DNA of 64,000 nt from Pseudolactococcus sp041800635 (GTDB lineage Bacteria; Bacillota; Bacilli; Lactobacillales; Streptococcaceae), in assembly GCA_047833645.1 (NCBI GenBank), contig CP181259.1:1364001-1428000 (forward strand). The letters are read 5' to 3'. The position numbers were made by a program, and so were the translations under genes. The notes beneath the pieces were generated by a model. That model saw only the letters and a program-made list of their open reading frames with translations, did not search any database and was not told the origin of the DNA. Shown here piece after piece: positions 15,713 through 24,455 of this stretch. The stretch's first letter is position 1. Every line of letters starts with the position of its first letter.

Positions 15713-18126
15713 AAAAGATTTTAGTTGCGCTAACCTTTTTAAGTCTGTTGTTTTGTGGTAGTCAAGCCTACGCTTTAGACACAGGTAATGCAGTTGTCAC
15801 TAATGATACTATCGGTTCTGATAGTGGTATTAAAGCACCTGAGTTTGTAACAAATGCCCAAGGCGATATTGTTAATACTCCAGAGTATAAAGCAGTTCTA
15901 ACAATTATTAATGAGATTAAAAATCTAAGTAATCAAACACAAGGTAATAATGCGATTCCGATTACAGAAGAAACTTATCAAAAATATAATCTACTCTATC
16001 AAGGGGCTATTTCAAAATTATCAAATGCGGGATATGATAAAACAAAAACTGCTTCTGCTATTACAACATTAAATAATGCTTATAATAGTGCTATTTTAAC
16101 AAAGGCTGGTACAATTGATAGTTCAAATGATTATCAAGAAGCACTAGCTAAAGAAGCAGGTGCTATTAATGCAAAAGATATGTCAGCCTTATCAGCTTAT
16201 ACAAGTTATATGTATATTGAGGATAAAGGTTTTTTTGGTGCTAAAGAAGCGTTCCCTAAAATCATTAATTGGGTAGTACAGTTGATTTTTGCAGGTTCAA
16301 AATTGATGTTTCTATTAGATTCATTGATTTTATCGGCAGTCTCTAATATTGATATTTTTCAGTATTTGGATGATTTTGTATCTAAAATGCAGGCTATTCT
16401 GCAAGCACTACTCTTACCTGTTATCTTTCCAATGGCTATGGTCTTTGTGGGCATTAGTGCTTTCAAAGATTTGTCAGAAGGTAAACCGTTTGGTAAGAAA
16501 ATTCTAGGTGTTATACTTCGTATAGTTGTAGCTGGTGTTTTTTTCTTACCAGTTTCAAGTGGAAGTGGTGCATATAAAGGGACACATGTCATTACTCGCA
16601 TTGTTTATGTGACTAAAAGTTTTACAGACACTTTTACAAGTTCTTTGATTAATAATTTATCAAAAGTAACAATCGCAAATGATACGACTGAAAAAACTTC
16701 TACAACCAATTTCACGGCTAATGTTTCAACGACAAATGATAAGGTGTCTGATAGTACAATTAATGCTTTGAAAACACAATTATTTAATGTCATTGTCAAA
16801 GAACCCTTTAAGGAAATGAACTTTGATACCAATAAGTTACCTGAAAATTCGGTACAAAGTGAACAAACGGCATTACTTGCAACAAAAGGCGATACTGATT
16901 CGGTTAGTAAATATGCTAAGAAAAATAAAGAAGCTGGCTTCACAAAATTAGGGTTTTCAAGTATAGCCGATAAATTTATGGTTGCATTAGCTTCTCTGTT
17001 TAAAGGTTTTGTTTTAACTGTGATTACAGTTGGTACATTAATGTACACGTGGGTGTTACAGTTAATTGTTGTTTTTGCGATATTTGTAGCACCTATTATA
17101 TTAGTCTTGTCTATCTTACCTCAGTTTGAGCATATGGCTGGTAATTTGGCAAAAAGAATAGTCGTGTTTACGGCTTTATCAGTATCTGGTCTATTAGGTG
17201 TGCAAATGGGTCTTATCTTTAATAGCTTTGTGGAAATGGCATTTAGAAATGTGTCACATTCATATTATATTTCAATTTTCATACAGTTCGCTTTGTATTT
17301 CCTTTTGTGGAAACAAAGAGATAAGTTGACTTCTCTATTTGATACAGCTAAGAAAAGTGTATCTGAATTGGCAAAAGGTAGTCTTGATTCTGTCAAGTCA
17401 TTACCTAGCTTGTCTAATGCCAAAAAACCTTTTAAATTTAATAAAACACCTGCTCTTTCTACTCCTAGTGGTAGTCTACCAAATACTAGTTTTTCAACAT
17501 CTAGTCCACCATCAAAAAGTAAATTTGATGGTGTGAAAAAAGCTGGTACCGCTGGTAAAACCTTAGCTAAAAAAGGTGTTAAAGGTACAGTTAAAGCAAG
17601 TGATAAAATACGTTTTGGTCAAGATGAAAAATCTAAACAACTTGCAATAGCAAAACGAAAAGAAACAACTAATAACTTGAAAGGTAAATGGGAAAACACA
17701 AAAGGTGCTTTTGTGGACACTAAGCAAGCTATCGCTGATTCTAAAGAGAAATTGAAAACTAAATTTTCAAGTTCTCTTGGTCTAATGCCTGAAAATGAAG
17801 CTAAGAAGAAACTAGCTAAATTTGATAGCAATAAAATACAGCGTTCTGAAAATAAGACTTTGAGAAATAAAACTTCACAAGCTATCAATTATCAGAAACG
17901 AAAAGATGAGCTTAAAGGCAAGTTTTCGGACGGTATAAAAACAGATATGCCAGCAAGAAAAGCCAGACAAAAAGGTCAAGTTGAACGTTTGAGTAAAGAG
18001 TTGTTTATTGAAAAGCCCCAATTACCAACTTCTGACAAAAGTCAAAAACGAGATATTAAAATCAAAACCGCCAACGCAAAACGTGGTATTTTCGATAGCG
18101 GTATTATTGAGAGGAAAGGAAAATAA
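15709..18126 (+). CDS. VirB6-like polytopic membrane protein (Orf15-like)
   Basis: This 805-residue protein has a signal peptide (MKKILVALTFLSLLFCGSQA), a polar extracellular N-terminal region, then several transmembrane helices between about residues 185 and 545. It ends in a long lysine-rich cytosolic tail of about 250 residues. It corresponds to the VirB6/TcpH/ConG channel core, Orf15 in Tn916. It overlaps the preceding small gene by four bases. The basic tail could contact DNA or partner ATPases, which is inference. Confidence 0.85.
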   Translation: MKKILVALTFLSLLFCGSQAYALDTGNAVVTNDTIGSDSGIKAPEFVTNAQGDIVNTPEYKAVLTIINEIKNLSNQTQGNNAIPITEETYQKYNLLYQGAISKLSNAGYDKTKTASAITTLNNAYNSAILTKAGTIDSSNDYQEALAKEAGAINAKDMSALSAYTSYMYIEDKGFFGAKEAFPKIINWVVQLIFAGSKLMFLLDSLILSAVSNIDIFQYLDDFVSKMQAILQALLLPVIFPMAMVFVGISAFKDLSEGKPFGKKILGVILRIVVAGVFFLPVSSGSGAYKGTHVITRIVYVTKSFTDTFTSSLINNLSKVTIANDTTEKTSTTNFTANVSTTNDKVSDSTINALKTQLFNVIVKEPFKEMNFDTNKLPENSVQSEQTALLATKGDTDSVSKYAKKNKEAGFTKLGFSSIADKFMVALASLFKGFVLTVITVGTLMYTWVLQLIVVFAIFVAPIILVLSILPQFEHMAGNLAKRIVVFTALSVSGLLGVQMGLIFNSFVEMAFRNVSHSYYISIFIQFALYFLLWKQRDKLTSLFDTAKKSVSELAKGSLDSVKSLPSLSNAKKPFKFNKTPALSTPSGSLPNTSFSTSSPPSKSKFDGVKKAGTAGKTLAKKGVKGTVKASDKIRFGQDEKSKQLAIAKRKETTNNLKGKWENTKGAFVDTKQAIADSKEKLKTKFSSSLGLMPENEAKKKLAKFDSNKIQRSENKTLRNKTSQAINYQKRKDELKGKFSDGIKTDMPARKARQKGQVERLSKELFIEKPQLPTSDKSQKRDIKIKTANAKRGIFDSGIIERKGK

Positions 18127-18128
18127 TT

Positions 18129-18209
18129 ATGAAAATCATCAAAACTATTTTTGTTGGGATAGTTGCTATCCCTGTTTGGTTTGTGGTTAGTTTATTTAAT
18201 AAAAAGTGA
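18129..18209 (+). CDS. Very small membrane peptide, 26 residues
   Basis: ATG at 18129 lies two bases after the previous stop, behind GAGGAAAGGAAAATAATT, and encodes 26 residues: one hydrophobic helix (IIKTIFVGIVAIPVWFVVSL) between lysine-rich ends. The good ribosome-binding site and operon spacing support translation, but the length makes this uncertain. No function is known. Confidence 0.5.
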   Translation: MKIIKTIFVGIVAIPVWFVVSLFNKK

Positions 18210-18238
18210 GGTATCAACATACCTAGAAAGAAAATCAA

Positions 18239-19300
18239 ATGAAAAAGAAAAAACATTTATTTCTGATAGGTATGTTTATACCTATTTTTTTTATATTTTT
18301 ACTTGTCATTGTGGCAGGTGGCACTTCATCAAGTGCGGATAGTTTTTCGAGTTCTGCGGGTAGTCTAAACATCACATCAAAAGACCTAGCAAGTAAGGCT
18401 AATATCTCAGAAGAAAAGGCTCAAAATGTTATTGATATAGCTAACTATCTTATGAGTAAAGAACGCTTTAGCATTCAAGGTGCAAGTGGTGCTTTAGCAG
18501 TAGCTGAAAGGGAGTCAGGCTTTGACCCTAAAGCCGAAAATATCGGCGGTGGTGTGGCAGGTATCTTTCAATGGTCTGGTTGGTCTAATACGGTCAATGG
18601 CAATCGTTGGTCTAAGGCTGAAAGTAGAACACTGTCAATGGACGTTGAGTTAAAACTTATGTCTGCTGAACTAAACGGTGCATACAAGAGAACAAAAGAC
18701 CTTGTGAGCGTCTCTACTGACCCTAAACAAGCGAGTTTAGACTGGTCACAATATTATGAGGGTGTCGCTTTAAGTGACGGTCAAACAAAGGCTGACAAGC
18801 TCCAAGATGATGCCCAAAAGTGGTATGACTTATTGAAAGACCATGTAGGCTTTTCTAATAATGCGAGTGGGGAAGCCGTAAACGGTGTGATGTCCGCAAA
18901 TATTCCGAATGGTTGGGAAGTTGAAACACCGTTTAGTGGTCAAGCCTATAATGGCTCTGGTTCATACCCACAAGGACAATGTACGTGGTACGTATATAAC
19001 AGGGCTTATCAGTTGGGCATTAAATTTGATAGCTATATGGGCAATGGTGGCGATTGGGCAAGTAAGGCGGGTTACTCAGTCTCTCATGAGCCTAAACTCC
19101 ATACTGCTTTAAGTTTTGTACATGGTCAAGCGGGGTCAAGTCCTGAATACGGTCATGTGGCATTTGTAGAACAAGTCAAAGATGATGGCTCTATTTTAAT
19201 TTCAGAAATGAATGTGACAGGTCTACCACCATTGACTGTTTCTTATCGTACATTTTCAGCTGATGAAGCTAAGCAATTTTGGTATGTAGAGGGGAAATAA
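18239..19300 (+). CDS. Bifunctional cell-wall hydrolase: lysozyme-like plus CHAP (CwlT-like)
   Basis: This 353-residue protein has an N-terminal membrane anchor (about 6-28), a lysozyme-like domain (about 50-200) with a putative catalytic glutamate in AVAERESGF and the GGVAGIFQWSG segment, and a C-terminal CHAP domain with the cysteine in GQCTWYVYNRA and the histidine in YGHVAFVE. It would open the peptidoglycan of donor or recipient for the channel. Tn916 and ICEBs1 carry a CwlT at the same place, but with an NlpC/P60 domain rather than CHAP. Confidence 0.9.
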   Translation: MKKKKHLFLIGMFIPIFFIFLLVIVAGGTSSSADSFSSSAGSLNITSKDLASKANISEEKAQNVIDIANYLMSKERFSIQGASGALAVAERESGFDPKAENIGGGVAGIFQWSGWSNTVNGNRWSKAESRTLSMDVELKLMSAELNGAYKRTKDLVSVSTDPKQASLDWSQYYEGVALSDGQTKADKLQDDAQKWYDLLKDHVGFSNNASGEAVNGVMSANIPNGWEVETPFSGQAYNGSGSYPQGQCTWYVYNRAYQLGIKFDSYMGNGGDWASKAGYSVSHEPKLHTALSFVHGQAGSSPEYGHVAFVEQVKDDGSILISEMNVTGLPPLTVSYRTFSADEAKQFWYVEGK

Positions 19301-19303
19301 TCA

Positions 19304-19819
19304 ATGAATTTAACAGAATTTAGAATGCGAGCGATGAATGATGAAGTCCAGATGATAGAGGACTTCAATTTTTTTGAGCAAAAAGTCGCAAGTTTTAAAA
19401 AAGACTTGTATCTATCGCCTTATGCCAAAATCAATGAAATTTTAGCATGGTGTGAGTTGCTCATCAAGTATGAAAAACAAACTGATTTATTGTGTCTTGA
19501 AGCAAAACAAGCGATACAAGATAAGTTGAATAAACTCAATCCTGATACAATTGAAAGCCACGCAAGTGTGGACGACAAGACAATCAGTGTCTGGTCTGAT
19601 TATGTTTTAGAATTACTAGAATTAGATAGGCGCTATCAAAATGTTGTTTATAGTTTCTGTGTCTCTATTGATAATTGTGTCAGATATTTAGTGTCTTATA
19701 CTGATGAATTGGCTGAGTTTGGCTTTAGCTTACCGCAAATTATGGTTAAAGTTCGAGACCTTGGTACATTTCATTGGTTAAACAAACAATCTAAAGCTCA
19801 ACTATTGGGCTGTATTTAA
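19304..19819 (+). CDS. Hypothetical protein after the cell-wall hydrolase
   Basis: I do not recognise this 171-residue protein, which begins MNLTEFRMRAMNDEVQMIED. It is mostly helical by composition, with three cysteines and no transmembrane segment or signal peptide. It starts three bases after the hydrolase stop, so it belongs to the end of the transfer operon. A cytosolic accessory role is likely but not visible in the sequence. Confidence 0.7.
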   Translation: MNLTEFRMRAMNDEVQMIEDFNFFEQKVASFKKDLYLSPYAKINEILAWCELLIKYEKQTDLLCLEAKQAIQDKLNKLNPDTIESHASVDDKTISVWSDYVLELLELDRRYQNVVYSFCVSIDNCVRYLVSYTDELAEFGFSLPQIMVKVRDLGTFHWLNKQSKAQLLGCI

Positions 19820-19857
19820 CAAGTCTTAAAAGACTTTAGGATTTAAGGAGATGAAAG

Positions 19858-20088
19858 ATGACTTATGATTTAGCTTGGAAAGTTGTATTACGTGAAGCAA
19901 AAATTTTTTTAATCAGATATTTGAAAATTGATGTTGAAAAAGAAGATTATGAAACACGTGTTAGAGAAGAACTTGAAATTGTAGAATTTGACAATGACAC
20001 TATTTTTCTTGAAGATAACTATGGCAGAATTATTGAACATAATTATAATGCGGACGAATGGCAAGTTGACGGAATGTGGGTTTACTAA
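19858..20088 (+). CDS. Hypothetical acidic protein, 76 residues
   Basis: This 76-residue protein begins MTYDLAWKVVLREAKIFLIR and ends with an aromatic, acidic region (NADEWQVDGMWVY). The start has AAGGAGATGAAAG as a strong ribosome-binding site. No known domain is recognised. It lies after the transfer operon and before the recombination module. Confidence 0.65.
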   Translation: MTYDLAWKVVLREAKIFLIRYLKIDVEKEDYETRVREELEIVEFDNDTIFLEDNYGRIIEHNYNADEWQVDGMWVY

Positions 20089-20195
20089 TTTCTAACAGGC
20101 GTACCTTTAGTTTAATTGTAGAACACTCCGATGTGGGCGGTGCATATTAGTTATATGCAAGGTATATAAAATACAAAAGAAAGGAGCGCAAAATC

Positions 20196-20420
20196 ATGGA
20201 TATAAACAATTTTCCAGATTTAAATGTCAGCAAACAGCAACTTATTGATAATTATTTTCCAGTATTCAAAATGAAAACACTTGAAAAATATATGACTGCT
20301 ATAAAAAAAGATGATGATTTTAAATGTATCATAACTTATGGAAGTCCTCGCTTTCCTATGATTAATGTCAAAGGCTTTTTTTTATATCTTCAATACAGAC
20401 AAAGCAAGATGTATAAATGA
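20196..20420 (+). CDS. xis: Excisionase-like small protein
   Basis: This 74-residue basic protein with AAAGGAGCG as ribosome-binding site lies directly before the integrase gene, the usual place of xis. The C-terminal segment VKGFFLYLQYRQSKMY resembles the end of small Xis-type winged-helix proteins, and its first part could form the helix-turn-helix. The assignment rests mainly on position, size and charge, so the symbol is tentative. Between it and the integrase, GGTATAATTAGT and ACTAATGATATACC form an imperfect inverted repeat that may bind a regulator. Confidence 0.55.
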   Translation: MDINNFPDLNVSKQQLIDNYFPVFKMKTLEKYMTAIKKDDDFKCIITYGSPRFPMINVKGFFLYLQYRQSKMYK

Positions 20421-20473
20421 AATGGTATAATTAGTGTATTCAACTAATGATATACCAAGAAAGGTGGGGTATA

Positions 20474-21637
20474 TTGTTTTTTAAAAAATTAGCAAACGGT
20501 AAATACCGTTATTATGAAAAATTCTATGATGAAAGCGAGGAAAAGTGGAAACAAGCAAGTGTAACTTTGACTTCTAAAACTCGACAAGCACAAGGTCACG
20601 CTAAACTATTGCTTGATAAAAAAATTAAAACTAAGTTACTTGAAAATAGTGAAAAATTTCAGCAAAAACAAGTAAATTTAGATATAACTTTAAAAGAAGT
20701 TTATGAAGAATATCAATTATTTAGAAAACAAGAATTGAAAGATAGTTCTTTTGTTAAACAAAGGGATATATTGGATAATATTTTTAGAGAAATTTTTGAT
20801 ACAGCACTTCATAGTATTTCTAGTAATTTTTTTCAAAAATATTTTATAAATAGTAATTGTTCTTTGACTTATAAAAGATTACAAAAAACGTTAATTAATA
20901 CATTTTATAAGTACGCTTTAAAGGTTGGATATACTGATTTCAATCCTATTGATAATGTAGAATTACCTAAACAACGAAAAAGTTTTGAAGAAGTTGATAA
21001 ACATAGAACTAAGTTTTTTTCAAAAGAAGAAATGAATTTATTCAAACTTTCATTTGGAAATACTCAAAGCGAAGTCAGAATGAACTATATGATTGAGTTT
21101 ATGTATTATACAGGTTTACGTATTGGCGAGGTACTAGCTTTGATGTGGGAAAATGTTGATATGCAAAATCGAACAATTAATATTAAATATAATATAGACC
21201 ACCATTCTACAAGTTTAACTGACTTTAAGTTGACAACTCCTAAAACTGTTACTTCTTATCGTTTAATTTCAATTAATACAAAGTGTATTGAGATATTAGA
21301 TAAAATGAAACAATTAAATTTAAAAATTGAACCTAAAAATACAAATTTCATATTTTTAAATACGGCTGGCAATTTGATACTTCCTGACGCTTTAAATCGT
21401 TATTTAAAAAAAGTTGGGAAAAAAGCTGACATTGAAAATAAAAATTATCATGATTTTTCAAGTCATATGTTAAGACACTCTCACATTAGCTTATTGACAG
21501 AATTAGGCATACCTATAAAAGTTATAATGGAACGTGTAGGTCATAAAGATGAAAAAACAACTATTCAAATTTATACTCATGTAACTGAGAAAATGAAAGA
21601 TGTTGTTGATGATAAGTTAAAAAACTTTGAAATTTGA
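20474..21637 (+). CDS. int: Tyrosine recombinase (ICE integrase)
   Basis: The chosen TTG start at 20474 follows AAAGGTGGGGTATA and gives 387 residues; an in-frame ATG at 20447 lies before that ribosome-binding site. The N-terminal arm-binding domain (KLANGKYRYYEKFYD) is followed by a core-binding SAM-like domain and the catalytic domain, with arginine in YTGLRIGEVLAL, HMLRHSHIS, VGHKDEKTT and the nucleophile tyrosine in IQIYTHV. All catalytic residues are present. It should integrate and excise the element. The stop is 160 bases from parB. Confidence 0.93.
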   Translation: MFFKKLANGKYRYYEKFYDESEEKWKQASVTLTSKTRQAQGHAKLLLDKKIKTKLLENSEKFQQKQVNLDITLKEVYEEYQLFRKQELKDSSFVKQRDILDNIFREIFDTALHSISSNFFQKYFINSNCSLTYKRLQKTLINTFYKYALKVGYTDFNPIDNVELPKQRKSFEEVDKHRTKFFSKEEMNLFKLSFGNTQSEVRMNYMIEFMYYTGLRIGEVLALMWENVDMQNRTINIKYNIDHHSTSLTDFKLTTPKTVTSYRLISINTKCIEILDKMKQLNLKIEPKNTNFIFLNTAGNLILPDALNRYLKKVGKKADIENKNYHDFSSHMLRHSHISLLTELGIPIKVIMERVGHKDEKTTIQIYTHVTEKMKDVVDDKLKNFEI

Positions 21638-21641
21638 AAAC

Positions 21642-21674
21642 TAACCAAAAAGTAACCAAAAAGTAACCAAAAAT
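21642..21674 (+). repeat. Three tandem 11-bp repeats after the integrase
   Basis: TAACCAAAAAG occurs at 21642-21652 and 21653-21663, and TAACCAAAAAT at 21664-21674. Short direct repeats next to the integrase gene and element end are typical arm-type binding sites for the integrase or excisionase. The attachment core should lie within the next several tens of bases; I could not define it because no matching attL was found. Confidence 0.75.
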
Positions 21675-21783
21675 CAAGTTTAACATGTTGTATATGAAAG
21701 TACTCTGGAGTAAGAAATATACTATAAGGCGTTGTGAAATAAGACTTTGGAGTAGATGAGAGTAGAACAAGGCGCTTGTTTCT

Positions 21784-21791
21784 GATAAAAT
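21784..21791 (+). promoter_or_regulatory. Extended -10 promoter of parB
   Basis: TGATAAAAT (21783-21791) forms an extended -10 element ending only six bases before the parB ATG. The transcript should begin at or next to the start codon, and no ribosome-binding site lies between, so the mRNA may be leaderless. No good -35 box is visible. Confidence 0.5.
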
Positions 21792-21797
21792 AGCACT

Positions 21798-22556
21798 ATG
21801 GAAACTATTCAATTGTTAGCAATGTCAGAGATTATCAAAAATCCCTATCAACCGCGGATTGTTTTTGACGATAAAAAATTACAGGAACTTAGCGACTCCA
21901 TTAAAGAAAATGGTGTTTTGCAACCCATCATCGTCAGACAATCACCGATTATTGGTTACGAAATTTTAGCCGGAGAACGCCGATTCAGGGCTTCCCAATT
22001 AGCTGGTCTAACTGAAATTCCGGCTATCATCCGTCAATTATCTGATGATGAGATGATGACACTCGCCATTTTAGAAAATCTGCAGCGAGATGATTTGACC
22101 CTCCTCGATGAGGCACGGAGCCTTCAAAATCTCGTGACCAAACAAGGCTTGACCCACAGCCAAATCGCAGAAAAATTAGGCAAATCCAGGCCTTATGTGA
22201 CCAATGCCATCCGCATTTTAAATCTCCCTGACCCCATTTTACAGATGATTGAGGCGCAAAAGATTTCCCAAGGTCACGCGCGACTTTTACTTGGTTTAAA
22301 AACACCTCAAGAACAGCTAGCTTGGGCACAACGAATCGATCAAGCGCAACTTTCTGTGCGTGCCCTCGAAAAACAATTAAGTCAACAGCCTTCAGAACCG
22401 ACCATCAAATCTAAAGATCTCTTCCTCAAAACAGCTGAAACAGAACTTGCGAAAGCCCTGGGACAAGCCGTAACGATTAAACCTAAAAAAATAGAAATCG
22501 CCTACGCTACACTCGAAGATCTTAACAGACTTCTCCTCACATTGACCGAAAAGTAA
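21798..22556 (+). CDS. parB: Chromosome segregation protein ParB/Spo0J
   Basis: This 252-residue ParB has the N-terminal CTPase/ParB box (GERRFRASQLAGL, ENLQRDDLTLLDEA) and a central helix-turn-helix (SQIAEKLGKSRPYVTN). It binds parS, spreads and loads SMC near the origin. A perfect parS site lies in rexA at 32214-32229. No parA lies next to it, as is usual in streptococci and lactococci. It is the first host gene after the mobile element and precedes oriC. No ribosome-binding site is seen before the ATG. Confidence 0.93.
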   Translation: METIQLLAMSEIIKNPYQPRIVFDDKKLQELSDSIKENGVLQPIIVRQSPIIGYEILAGERRFRASQLAGLTEIPAIIRQLSDDEMMTLAILENLQRDDLTLLDEARSLQNLVTKQGLTHSQIAEKLGKSRPYVTNAIRILNLPDPILQMIEAQKISQGHARLLLGLKTPQEQLAWAQRIDQAQLSVRALEKQLSQQPSEPTIKSKDLFLKTAETELAKALGQAVTIKPKKIEIAYATLEDLNRLLLTLTEK

Positions 22557-22557
22557 T

Positions 22558-22585
22558 CCACAGCCCAGCCTGTGGCTTTTTCTTT
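22558..22585 (+). terminator. Terminator of parB
   Basis: CCACAG (22558-22563) pairs with CTGTGG (22570-22575), followed by CTTTTTCTTTT. The hairpin lies directly after the parB stop codon. Confidence 0.75.
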
Positions 22586-22594
22586 TGAACAAAG

Positions 22595-22856
22595 TTATAC
22601 ACAGCTAAAAAGTAAATCACACCCTGTGTATAAGTTTTGCACATCTGTGGTTAACTTGCCAAAAACCAAGCTATTTCTTACTTTTCAGGAAAAAAGTCCT
22701 GTGATTAAACTCAAAATTGCCATTTTTATCCACATTATCCACAATCCTGTGTATAATTTTTAACTCACGTGTGGATTTTTCTTTTTAATTTGGATTAATT
22801 GTGGAAAACTTTCTAGCAACATGATATAATTTTTTTAGCTACAAATTTTATCCACA
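22595..22856. other. oriC: Chromosomal replication origin, part upstream of dnaA (DnaA-box cluster)
   Basis: DnaA boxes are TTATACACA at 22595-22603, its complement at 22625-22633 and 22748-22756, and TTATCCACA at 22726-22734, 22735-22743 and 22848-22856, with degenerate boxes near 22646, 22772 and 22799. The region of about 360 bases between parB and dnaA contains no gene. An extended -10 (TGATATAAT, 22822-22830) inside the cluster is the likely dnaA promoter, so DnaA can autoregulate. Confidence 0.9.
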
Positions 22857-22916
22857 ATAATTTTGTACCGATTAAGTCAGATCTGAACCATCTGATACTA
22901 GATAGAAAGGAGCTAA

Positions 22917-24287
22917 ATGTCTCTAACGCAAGATGAACAAAGATTCTGGGCACGTGTCAAAGCACTTGCCCAAACTAATTTAGGACAAGCTTCCTACGAC
23001 TTCTTCATTGAACCAGCCAAACTCCTTAAAATTTCCGACCATAACGCCGAAATCTATCTCGATAACAACATGCACCGGGATTTTTGGAAAAAGCAAGCAG
23101 ATCTCATCAAAACAGCCGGTTTCGAAATATTTGGCGCCGAAATCAACTTTTCCCTCTATTCAGCAGATGACATTAACCTTGCGGATTATGAAAATGCTGA
23201 CAAGCTTGCAGAAACGTCTGAACTTCAGGAAACGCCTCAATTTGTAACCTCAGAAATCAAGAATGGGTTGAATCATAAATATACCTTTCAAAATTTTGTC
23301 CAAGGTGAAGGTAACCGCATGACTTTAGGCGCTGCCATTGCTGTCGCAAACGATCCAGGCGGCATGTACAATCCCCTCTTTATCTATGGTGGTCCAGGAC
23401 TTGGTAAAACCCATTTAATGAATGCCATCGGTAATGAAATTCTAAACGATAAACCTGATGCACGCATCAAGTACGTCTCATCAGAGAATTTCGTTAACGA
23501 TTATGTTCAAAGTTCCCGTAAAAATCAAATGCAGGAATTTACAGATCAATACCGGACTCTAGATCTTCTTTTATTGGACGATATCCAATTTTTTGCTAAA
23601 AAAGAAGGGACGATTAACGAATTTTTCCAAACCTTCAACACCCTGCATGATAAAGGGGCACAGATCGTCATTTCCAGTGACCGACCACCTAATGAGCTCA
23701 ATGAGTTTGAAGAACGACTCAAATCTCGTTTCAGCTGGGGCCTAACGACTGATATCACAGCACCCAACTATGAAGATCGGATGGCCATTCTCCTGAATAA
23801 AGTCGATGAAATGGCATTAAAAGTCCCTTCAGAAACCTTGTCTTATATCGCAGGCCGGATCGATTCTAATGTCAGGGACTTAGAAGGCGCCCTGAAAAAT
23901 CTCAAATTTTATGCCAATACCTATCATATTGATACCATTGACATCGATACCGCTGCCAAAGCTCTGAGTAACTTGGAATCCACTAAAATCACGCAAGATA
24001 AAGATATTTCTTCTCAAAAAATTCAGGAAGAAGTGGCTAATTTCTATAAGATTTCAGTCGCTGATATGGTCAGCAAGAAACGACCAAAAGAAATTGCCTA
24101 TCCCCGACAAATTGCCATGTATCTGATTCGAGAGATTACAGGTAAGAGTTTACCTGCCATTGGTAAAGAATTTGGCGGACGCGATCATACCACCGTGATT
24201 TATGCCCATAAGCAAATTTCTGATAAGATGAAGACAGACACGAGCCTTCAAAAAGAGATGGATACCATTAAGTCTCAATTGAAGTGA
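22917..24287 (+). CDS. dnaA: Chromosomal replication initiator DnaA
   Basis: This 456-residue DnaA is complete: domain I (about 1-80), a linker, the AAA+ domain III with Walker A GGPGLGKTH (about residue 157) and Walker B LLLLDDIQFF, and the DNA-binding domain IV with signature GRDHTTVIYAHKQI near the C terminus. It binds the boxes on both sides of the gene and opens the origin. The start has AAAGGAG. Box clusters in its own promoter region imply autoregulation. Confidence 0.98.
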   Translation: MSLTQDEQRFWARVKALAQTNLGQASYDFFIEPAKLLKISDHNAEIYLDNNMHRDFWKKQADLIKTAGFEIFGAEINFSLYSADDINLADYENADKLAETSELQETPQFVTSEIKNGLNHKYTFQNFVQGEGNRMTLGAAIAVANDPGGMYNPLFIYGGPGLGKTHLMNAIGNEILNDKPDARIKYVSSENFVNDYVQSSRKNQMQEFTDQYRTLDLLLLDDIQFFAKKEGTINEFFQTFNTLHDKGAQIVISSDRPPNELNEFEERLKSRFSWGLTTDITAPNYEDRMAILLNKVDEMALKVPSETLSYIAGRIDSNVRDLEGALKNLKFYANTYHIDTIDIDTAAKALSNLESTKITQDKDISSQKIQEEVANFYKISVADMVSKKRPKEIAYPRQIAMYLIREITGKSLPAIGKEFGGRDHTTVIYAHKQISDKMKTDTSLQKEMDTIKSQLK

Positions 24288-24315
24288 GCAACGCTGATGT
24301 GGAAAAGACTCACAC

Positions 24316-24440
24316 TTATCCACACCTTATTATTTTTTATCCACACCCTTTGAAAGTTGTTTTTAAAGGGACAGTGAAACTTATCCACAGACTTCACAGC
24401 CCCTATTACTATTACTAACTATATTTATCTATTAATAAAA
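24316..24440. other. oriC: Chromosomal replication origin, part between dnaA and dnaN (boxes and DnaA-trios)
   Basis: TTATCCACA occurs at 24316-24324, 24337-24345 and 24381-24389. After the last box comes a GC-rich patch (CACAGCCCC) and then TATTACTATTACTAACTATA from 24404, a run of three-base steps that matches the DnaA-trio arrangement of Bacillus origins, leading into an AT-rich stretch. This is the probable unwinding site. The origin is thus split around dnaA, as in Bacillus subtilis. Confidence 0.8.
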
Positions 24441-24455
24441 GAAAGAGTTACCTCG

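Larger units (their letters stand above)
1..21720. mobile_element. Integrative and conjugative element, Tn916/ICEBs1 type; left end not identified
   Basis: This block carries regulatory, toxin-antitoxin, relaxase, coupling-protein, type IV secretion, antirestriction, cell-wall hydrolase, excisionase-like and integrase genes, mostly on the plus strand and in an order close to Tn916 (Orf23, 22, 21, 20, ArdA, Orf17, 16, 15, 14, then int at the right end). The right boundary is placed just after the integrase and its downstream 11-bp repeats, because parB begins at 21798. I found no convincing direct repeat for attL, and the left end is disturbed by an IS5-family element and a truncated ArdC-like gene, so the element may extend beyond the window. 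The end coordinate is approximate. Two insertions inside the element (IS5 and IS30 families) suggest decay. Confidence 0.85.

Noticed and set aside
107..21700. Weak match between TGTTGCATACTGA near 112 and TGTTGTATATGA near 21687 as attL/attR
   Set aside because: The match is short and imperfect and lies in a disturbed region, so it gives no real support for an attachment core.
22764..22785. Possible second parS near CACGTG at about 22771
   Set aside because: The flanks do not match the parS consensus; the GTGGAT part fits a degenerate DnaA box instead.
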